Below, piece by piece: positions 56,501 through 64,000 of a stretch of DNA of 64,000 nucleotides. The position numbers were made by a program, and so were the translations under genes. Under the pieces are notes generated by a model. It was given only the letters and a program-made list of their open reading frames with translations. It did not search any database and was not told the DNA's origin. Source of the DNA: Oreohelix idahoensis. Its lineage: Eukaryota; Mollusca; Gastropoda; Stylommatophora; Oreohelicidae. Each line of letters begins with the position of its first letter. The stretch's first letter is position 1. The stretch is taken from assembly GCA_024509875.1 (NCBI GenBank), contig JAMPIV010000591.1:48601-112600 (forward strand). Direction: 5' to 3'.

Positions 56501-58439
56501 AAAAATGGCTGGTAAACAAAGTACAGTTGTATACAGATAGGATGGAGAAGAGAAACCTACACACTCCAGAGACATATCTTTTCCACAACCTACCACCTGT
56601 GAAATCTATTGTCTATATATTTTCGTTTATCTGTCAACATCACTCTTTACTTAGAAGGGCCCAATAAACACTATTACCTACCGTACGACAGATTCCAAAA
56701 GTTTCAAATTCAGTGTAAATGTAAATGAAAACATAATTCTATCTGTACTATTAACCTTTTCATTACAAATTTAAAGCAACTGTAAAAGCTATTCAATTTA
56801 TAATGTAAAGACAGTTTATGAGATTATGAGGTAGAGGGATGGTGGAATAGGAAAAGGGGACACAAAAGTAGTGTCGGAAAAACGCAATACTGAGGAAAGC
56901 GTTTTTTCGTTTCCATTATGTTACGACAGTTGTTGGTGGTGGGTACCAGTTGAAGGGTACTGTCTCTGAAAATTAGACAAGAAATAGAAAAAAATGAAAC
57001 AAGAACGGAACAGTGGCCTGAGCTTTAAGACGAGGGACCAACTTGTTAGACTTTAACTGGGATCGAAAACTGCACCTTACATCCTTGGACCAGCGACTTG
57101 CGTTTTTCAGTGATTAATCCTTCAAGAACCAACCCAGCGGAACAGAAACAACCACTGGCATCTAAGTGCAATTTATAAGCTGCCAAAGTGAAGTTTTTTC
57201 ATAAAACCTACTATCAATCATGATGATCCCTTTTTAAAAACTAATCAATTATTTTCAAACTATTAAAACTTAAGTGATTATTACATTTTGTTATTTGTAA
57301 AGTATGCAAATTTAACTTGATTTAATTAATTTTTTAATATTACTGCATGTTTTTCTCAGTACGTTTACTGAACAAACTCTAAACAGAGCTATACCAGAAT
57401 TTATTAGAATTCCACTGAGTAAATACAGAGGTTGGGGCTTGCACGAACTAAAGATTAAGCATTGCTTAAATTATCACAAAAGTTGTCGGCAGATTCTAGA
57501 ATTAACGTGCTCAGCCAATATAGCAATGTTTTCGCTTATCTGAATATCTCGTGGCACTCCACTGAGATAGAAGCGTCATTACCCTTGTATTTACAGATCT
57601 GCCAAGAGTAATCGTTGTGAGCAGGTTGGATAGATACCTTTGAAGCACCCACATATTAGGTGATACTCTTTAGTTTTGACCAAGTGCTGTTGGAACCTGT
57701 ACTGCAAAGCAGGGGAGGCAATACCGTCACAGTTTTTCATTATGAATTGTTTATGGTGCTTATTGTGCTTACATTTTGCGGTGTGTTGTCTGCGTAATGC
57801 CAAAGCTTCTATCCCTAATATGTGTTTTTTTTCGTATCTTAGTTCAGTAATAGTTATTGGATTTATGCCATTTTTATTGGATGTAATGTTCGGACGAGTG
57901 ATATGTTTGTTCTGTGGTGATGTAGGATACAACCGCGGCTGTTGCTGTTGTTGACTAAAACATACTTGTAATAGAGAGTGTAGGTAATACATGTATAATA
58001 ATTACAATTCATGTTTCTTACAAAAACAGTGTACATCACCGTTGTAGCTTGAAATTTATGTCACGATGTATAGTTCATTAAGTATTACAAAATAGAGCCC
58101 AAAACATACCTAGAGCGTCCACTTTTCAGCGTCAGGAGCTGTGTTGTAGTTTATCAAAATAATGGATGGAAGTAAGACAGCAGACATCACAGCTCTATAG
58201 GTTGACCGTGTGATGGAACTTGAAACAAGCATTAATAAGTTACAGATCATTCTTAACCAGATCTTTCCCTCTTTCTCCTGTTCTCGTCTCTTTTTTTTTA
58301 TCTTTCGCAAGTGTCTTGTTTTTAAATATGCTTCTACATTGACTGATTACACAACGTCTACAAAAATTTCTTCACATGTTCTTTAGGGGGTGAGTGGGGG
58401 TGGGGTACAAAAAGTTTTAGATACTCTATTTAAGATTTT
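53575..58439. other. Unassigned AT-rich sequence
   Basis: About 4.9 kb with no recognised gene, RNA or mobile element. Open frames are short and scattered on both strands (for example 55081-55278 plus, 57591-57992 minus) and show no motif I know. A GT repeat lies at about 54435-54450. The best single candidate for host coding sequence is the frame at 53763-54163. Confidence 0.4.
53763..54163 (+). other. Candidate host exon, unidentified
   Basis: A frame follows an acceptor-like TTTTTAATACAG at 53751-53762 and stays open to a stop at 54163. It begins PTFCEYLKTLLLSPDPDS, then VEYIFLYTLQDRPYWHKVGR. A donor-like ATG/GTAAAC at 53979-53986 would end an exon of about 220 bp. I do not recognise the protein and name no function. 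It may equally be chance or an unknown repeat. Confidence 0.2.
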
Positions 58440-60477
58440 TTATGGTTCATTGTTTGTCCAAACTGTTGTTGATGTGTTTGATGGTGAACAAACAGTTGTT
58501 GATGTGTAGAGTGAGTGAACAAACAGTTGTTGTTGATGGTTGAGTGAACAAACAGTTGTTGATGTGTTGAGTGAACAACACAGTTGTTGATGTGTTTGAG
58601 ATGAACAAACAGTTGTTGATGTGTTTGAGTAGAACAAACAGTTGTTGGGTGTGTTGAGTGAACACACAGTTGTGGGGTGTGTGATGTGAGTGAACACACA
58701 GTTATTGGATGTGTTTGAGAGTGAACAACAGTTGTTGATATGTGTTGAGTGAACAAACGGGTTGATGATGTGTTGAGTGAACAAACGGTTGATGTTTGTG
58801 TTGAGTGAACAAACAGTTGTTGATGTGTTGAGTGAACAAACAGTTGTTGATGTGTTGTTAAGTGAACAAACAGTTGATTGATGTGGTTGAGTGAACATAA
58901 AACAGTTGTTGATGTGTTGATTGAACAAACAGTTGTTGATGTGTTAATTGAACAAAAACAGTTGTTGATGTGTTGATGGTGAACAAACAGGTGTTGATGT
59001 GTTTGAAGTGTGAACGAACAGTTGTTGTTGTGTTGATTGAACGAACAGTGGTTGTGTTGCGTTGAGTGAACATCAGTTGTTTATGTGTTTGAGTATACAA
59101 ACAGTTGTTTTTGTGTTAAGTATAACAAACAGTTGTTGTTGTGTTGAGAGAACAACAACAGTTGATTGAGATGTGTTGGTGAACAAAAAACAGTTGTTGA
59201 TGTGTTGATTGAATAACTGTTGTTGATGATGTGTTGAGTGAACAAACAGTTGTTGTGTTGAATTGAACAAACAGTTGTTGATGTGTTTGATTGAAACAAA
59301 CATGGTTGTTGATGTGTTGAGTGAACTAACAGTTTGTTGATGTGTAGAGTGAACAGTAGTTGATGTGTTGAGTGTGAACAAACAGTTTGTTGATGTGTTG
59401 AGTGAACAAACAGTTGTTGATGTGTTGATTGAACAATAGAGGTTGTTTGATGTGTTGAGTGAACACAAACAGTTGTTGTGTTGAAGTGAACAACAGTTGT
59501 GTTATGTGTTTAAGTGAGAACGAACAGTTGTTGAAGTGTGATGTGAACAAACAGCTGTTCATTGTGTCGATGTGAAACAAAACAGTTGTTGCGTGGGTTG
59601 AGTGAACACGCAGTTGTTGATGTGTTGAGTATAAACTAACAGTTGTTGATGTGTTGAATGAACATACAGTTGTGATTTGTTGATCTGTGTTGGAGTAAAA
59701 CAAACAGTTGTTGATTTGTTGCGTGAACAAACGGTTGATGATGTGTTGAGTGAAACAGAACAGTTGTTGATGTTTTGAGTGAACAATCAGTTGTTGATGT
59801 GTTGAGTGAACACACAAGTTGTTGATGTGTTGAGTGAATAAGCAGTTGTTGATTGTGTTGAAGTGAAAAACAGTTGTTGATGTGTTGAGTGAACAAACAT
59901 GGTTGTTGATGTGTTGAGTGAACAAACAGTTGTTGAATGTGTTGAGTGTGAACAAACAGTTGTTGATGTGTTGATTGAACAAACAGTTGTTGATGTGTTG
60001 ATTGGTGGAACAAACAGTTGTTGTGTTAGAGTGAACAAACAGTTGTTTATGTGTTAAGTGAACGAACAGTTGTTGATGGTGGTTGAGTGAACAAACAGCT
60101 GTTCATGTGTCGAGGGTGAACAAACAGTTGTTGCGGATGTTGAGTGAACACGCAGTTGTTGATTGTGTGTTGAGTAAAACTAAACAGTTGTTGATGTGTT
60201 GATATGAACATAACAGTTTGTTGATGTGTTGAGTAAAACGAACAGTTTGTTGATTTTGTTGAGTTGAACAAAACGGTTGATGATGTGTTGAGCGTGAACA
60301 ACAGTTGTTGATGTTTTTAGCAGTGAACGAAACAGTGTGTTGATGTGTTGATGATGTGAACACCACAGTTGTTGATGTTGTTGAGTGAATAAGCAGTTGT
60401 TGATGTGTTGAACGTGAATATAACAGTTGTTGATGTGTTGAGTGAACAAACAGTTGTTGATGTGTTGAGTGAACATA
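58440..60477. repeat. 27-bp minisatellite array
   Basis: About 2.04 kb, roughly 75 copies of a 27-base unit whose plus strand reads TTGAGTGAACAAACAG then TTGTTGATGTG. Copies vary mostly by one- and two-base insertions or deletions and few substitutions. As 27 is a multiple of three, long frames open on the minus strand by chance (for example 59326-59982). Confidence 0.95.
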
Positions 60478-61522
60478 TAGCCGTGTACATAGTTGTTCCC
60501 ATTTGGAAACAGGCTATAAAAAACCATAGATTAGCATATTTAATTTTCTACTTTCCCTAGAAAAACAGATTTAAATTTTAATTAGGCTAAGCTTCGCTTG
60601 AAGAGTCGCGTTAGTCACGTGATTTTTTATCCAATCGTGGAGATGAAGATGCTGACCTAGATTTTGTGGCTGAAGGAAAGCGATCTTGAGTACGGGCGGG
60701 AAGCCAGTTGCAGTTATGAATGGAAGTCTAAGTGACAGACGCATATTTTCTTATGCTGCAGATTTTTGAGGATATTTTCAAACTTTTACTAAAGGGAAGG
60801 TCTTTCCCAGTTTAGTGTGAAATTGTGCATTTTATTCTCACAAGGAAAGGCAGTAAGTAGAGTGCTGTTAAAATACCTAAAACATTTTTCATGTCAAAGG
60901 CAGATAGCTTTTGCCTCCCGCAGCACCTGTAAGATGGCTGCAAGTTATAACTTTTAAGGTCAAAATATAGACTTTGGATTGCTATGTAGAACCAACAAAC
61001 AGTTTGGCAAACATGAAGCTCTTCAGGAAATAAGAGAATGGTTTAATCCTCTGAGTAACATGCTAGTACCGCTAGCAAATATTTGAAGGATCAAGTAGCT
61101 AAGAGTTGAATTCAGGGTATTACACACTTGATATGAACTTCCCATGCTATGTTAATGGAAGCAATGTGCATTTGTAGATTGAACGAAATAATGCAATACT
61201 ATAAAATCTTTATGCCATAATGTAATAAACCGTTATGTTGGAATAAAATTCAACGTTGAGACCAAACCAAAAGGATATTGTGCTATTAAATTACTTCCGG
61301 CCCAGGGAAAGGAAGAAATGGGCTGCATGAGAAACTTATCATGTCAAAATTATCTGCTCTAAATCAATACAACACCTTAGAGGGGATAGTCCCCGAAACC
61401 TGGTAAAATCCCGTAAGACTGTAAGGGAGAAATTGCGAACCCTAGCAGTCAAGCTAGTAAATCTAGATCTAACACTCTCTGCAATTAAAAACAGCAATCC
61501 CCAATCCCTACCCGGCCCACAC
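60478..61522. repeat. 1.05-kb repeat unit, copy 1
   Basis: This unit directly follows the minisatellite and matches 62058-63128 in the same orientation over its whole length, with many small indels. It contains TCACGTGATTTTTTATCC and ends at CCCTACCCGGCC. No gene supported. Confidence 0.85.
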
Positions 61523-62057
61523 ATCTCACTTGTTGCCTAGTGACCAGTCCTCTACAAAGAGCAGATAATGCGGAGATTTATCGTACCACTAAAAATCAAC
61601 CCTAGTGCACAAGGAAAAAACCTCGATTAACACAAGAAAAAATTAAGACTGGGAAATGTATCGACAAACAAGGGTATAGACAGGGCCAGCCCATTTACAA
61701 AGCTATCCGTTTTACCCATGAAAATACCTGGACAATGCATAACAAACACGTTCAGGCGCCACCCTCCCAATTTCAACACGAGAAATGAATATTTGTCTGC
61801 CAGGAGTTATCCTAAAGTAGACGCACATCCCATGCCCCAGATAAATATGTTTTATGGTTCGCATACTGGAAGCTTATTTTGCTGTAGACCTACAGATACC
61901 TAATGCATGTTTTACTGAAAAGGAAGGAAAATGTTGTAACAACTCTACAACGGGAGGTTGCTATACCAAATTTTTGGGGATGTAATTTTTGTTATTGATT
62001 AAGTACTCAATTGTCTCCCTACGGGATACCTTTGCGGAGCCCCGGGATCTTATATGT
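61523..62057. other. Spacer between the two 1.05-kb units
   Basis: 535 bp, single copy in this window, no gene recognised. It replaces the minisatellite, which in the second unit follows straight after CCGGCC. Confidence 0.6.
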
Positions 62058-63128
62058 AATGCCGTTTGTACATTGTTGTTCCTTTGGAAACAGTGCTATA
62101 AAAAACACCAGATTAGGCATTTTATAAATTTTCTACTTTCCTAGAAACAGATTTAAATTTTAATTAGGCTCTGAAGCTTCGCTTGTAGATGGTCGGCGTT
62201 TAGTCACGTGATTTTTTATCCAATCGTGAGATGAAGAACGCTGACCTAGATTTTGAGTGCTGAAGGAAAGCGATTCTTGAGTACCGGGCGGGAAGCCAGT
62301 TTTTTTTTGCAGATATGGAAGTCTAAGTGTCAGACGCATTTTTCTTATGGTGCAGATTTTTGAGGATTTTTCAAACTTTTACTAAGGAAGTCTTTCCCCA
62401 GATTTAGTGTGAAATTGTGCATTTTATTCTCACAAGGAAAGTGCAGTAAGTAGAGTGCTGTTTAAAATACCTAAAACATTTTCATGTCAAAGGCAAGATA
62501 GCTTTTGCCTCCGCAGCAACCCTGTATAAAATGGCTGGCAAGTTATACTTTAAGTCCAAAATATAGACTTTGGATTTGCTAAGTAGAACACTAACAGTTT
62601 GGCAGAACATGAAGCTCTTCCAGGAAAAAATGAGAGAATGGTTTAATCCTCTGAGTAACTACTAGTACCGCTTAGCAAAATAATTTGACGGATCAAGTAG
62701 CTTAAGAGTTGAATTCAGGGTTGTACACTTGATATGAACTTCCCCATGCTATGTTAATGGAAGCAATGTGCATTTGTGGATTGAAACGAAATATGCATAC
62801 TATAAAATCATTTATGCAAAATGTATATATACGTTATGTTGGAATAAAATTCACGTTGAGACCTAACCAAAAGGATATTGTCTATTAAATACTTCGCCAG
62901 GAAAGAAGAAATGGCTGCATGAGAAAACTTATATCATGTCAATAAATTTTCCTATAATTATCTGCTCTAACTCAATACAACACCTTAGTAGGGATAGTCT
63001 TCCGAACCTGGTAAAATCCCGTAAGACTGTAAGGAGAAGAAACTGCGAACTCTAGCAGTCAAGCTAGTAAATCTAGATCTAACACTCTCTGCAATTAAAC
63101 AGCAACCCCCAATTCCCTACCCGGCCAC
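62058..63128. repeat. 1.05-kb repeat unit, copy 2
   Basis: Direct repeat of 60478-61522. Differences are dominated by single-base gains and losses, including a T run at about 62301-62308 absent from copy 1. It is followed immediately by minisatellite. Confidence 0.85.
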
Positions 63129-63300
63129 AAACACACACAGTTGTGTTGATGAGTGTGAGTGAAACATACAGTTGTTGATGGCTGTTTTGACGTGAACAAA
63201 CAGTTTTTTGATGTGTTGTGTGAACTACACAGTTGGTGAAGTGTGTTAGAGTGGAATAACATTTTGTTTGATGTGTTGGAGTGAAATTACACAAGTTGTG
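63129..63300. repeat. 27-bp minisatellite, second block
   Basis: About six degenerate copies of the same unit as 58440-60477 (GAACAAACAG, TTGATGTGTTG), with more errors. Shows that minisatellite and 1.05-kb unit belong to one larger repeat. Confidence 0.8.
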
Positions 63301-64000
63301 ATAGGTTTTTTAGTTATTGTTTGTTGGGCCATTTTCATTGCTCACGGAACATATCCACCCAGTCTCTGATCTCCTTTCTGTTTTTTCTGATTTCACACAA
63401 GGAAAGATCTCATCACTGCGGCAATGAACTCCGTTGCACTGCCCATGGATCCCCATTGTGATAGTTTACCAGTAAAGGACAGATTTATGTAAAAAATGTT
63501 TGTATGTATGGGCATTTAAAATCCTTTTTTTTTTTAATAATGTTCGGTTGAGGATAGCTGCTGTGTGGTTTAACACTCTTTACAGTTCCCAATTTTTATC
63601 TAACCGTGTGATTTTTAAGTGTGCGGATTTTGTTACAACGTGACACCCCTACTTTTTTTCGCCGTTAATTCTAAGAATGCTTGGTATCCAGACCTCAACT
63701 ACACCATGAGAACAGTGGGTGTGTTGTGTTTTAACACAATTATGACCTATAGGTTGTGAACCAATTTATCCATCATCTATATTCCCCTGTACAGTAACTG
63801 GGAACTTGAACACGAGGTTGGACGCCATTTCCCTCTTAGGAAACTACAACCCCCAGTTCTTTATTATCTGTATTGAGTGAAACAAAATGGTTACTGTGTT
63901 TTAGATAAAGCCCATTTATAACGTTCTCACAGCTCGTTAGCTAACTGTGTGAGTTAACCAAACCTTAAATTTCTTCCTACACTATATACAATCTGTCTTG
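63301..64000. other. Unassigned sequence to window end
   Basis: 700 bp with no gene, RNA or repeat recognised. A T run lies at about 63525-63535. Confidence 0.4.

Noticed and set aside
58440..60477. Regular repeats that could suggest a CRISPR array
   Set aside because: There are no unique spacers, the units are adjacent 27-mers, the context is eukaryotic and there are no cas genes.
58430..60527. Many long minus-strand frames with STHQQLFVH, NTSTTVCSL and QHINNCLFT repeats, like a repetitive secreted protein
   Set aside because: They are three frames of one 27-base minisatellite (9 codons per unit). Frames change constantly with one-base indels and there is no start, signal peptide or unique end.

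Overview
The window reads as repeat-dense intergenic DNA from an invertebrate animal: AT-rich, no operons or bacterial signals, eukaryotic LTR retrotransposons, RTE-like LINEs with microsatellite tails, a CACTA-ended DNA transposon and a minisatellite. I cannot fix the species. The transposase family is one I associate with arthropods, and the LINE families with aquatic invertebrates. No tRNA, rRNA or CRISPR array was seen, and no host gene could be established; one weak candidate exon lies near 53.8 kb.

The dominant structure is a giant palindrome. Bases 1-24074 are the reverse complement of 24118-46371, around an AT-only centre at 24075-24117, so almost everything in the first 24 kb is a second, inverted copy of the next 22 kb. 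The outer left arm (to about 10 kb) is close to its partner. The inner left arm (10.3-24 kb) is full of small indels, about 8-18% longer than the matching segments on the right, and has C/G homopolymer blocks absent from the right. This pattern fits an unsplit fold-back long read at least as well as a real palindrome, so the right arm is the better annotation source.

On the right arm and beyond, insertions are nested several deep and the order can be read from target-site duplications. An RTE-like LINE (D; endonuclease end at 29840-30043, reverse transcriptase at 50610-52676) is split by LTR retrotransposon B (30044-50604, minus strand, TSD CTCCA). B is split by a CACTA-like DNA transposon T (45091-47350, TSD TTA) and by a younger relative of itself, LTR retrotransposon A (35114-44432, plus strand, TSD ACAGG). 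A third relative, C (about 25.7-29.8 kb, minus strand), has lost integrase and most of its reverse transcriptase. A and B have a Ty3/gypsy-type RT, but their order is gag-protease-integrase-RT-RNase H, the copia-like order known from the Gmr1 lineage. All three encode a RING-like CxxC-x13-CxH motif (degenerate in B) just before the protease.

Downstream of D, a second 5'-truncated LINE (E, 52677-53462) ends in an AT microsatellite. About 4.9 kb without recognisable features follows. Then come a 2-kb array of a 27-bp minisatellite (58440-60477), two copies of a roughly 1.05-kb unit (60478-61522 and 62058-63128) and a return of the minisatellite (63129-63300). No intact autonomous element is visible as written, but many breaks in A are single-base length differences not shared by the two arms.
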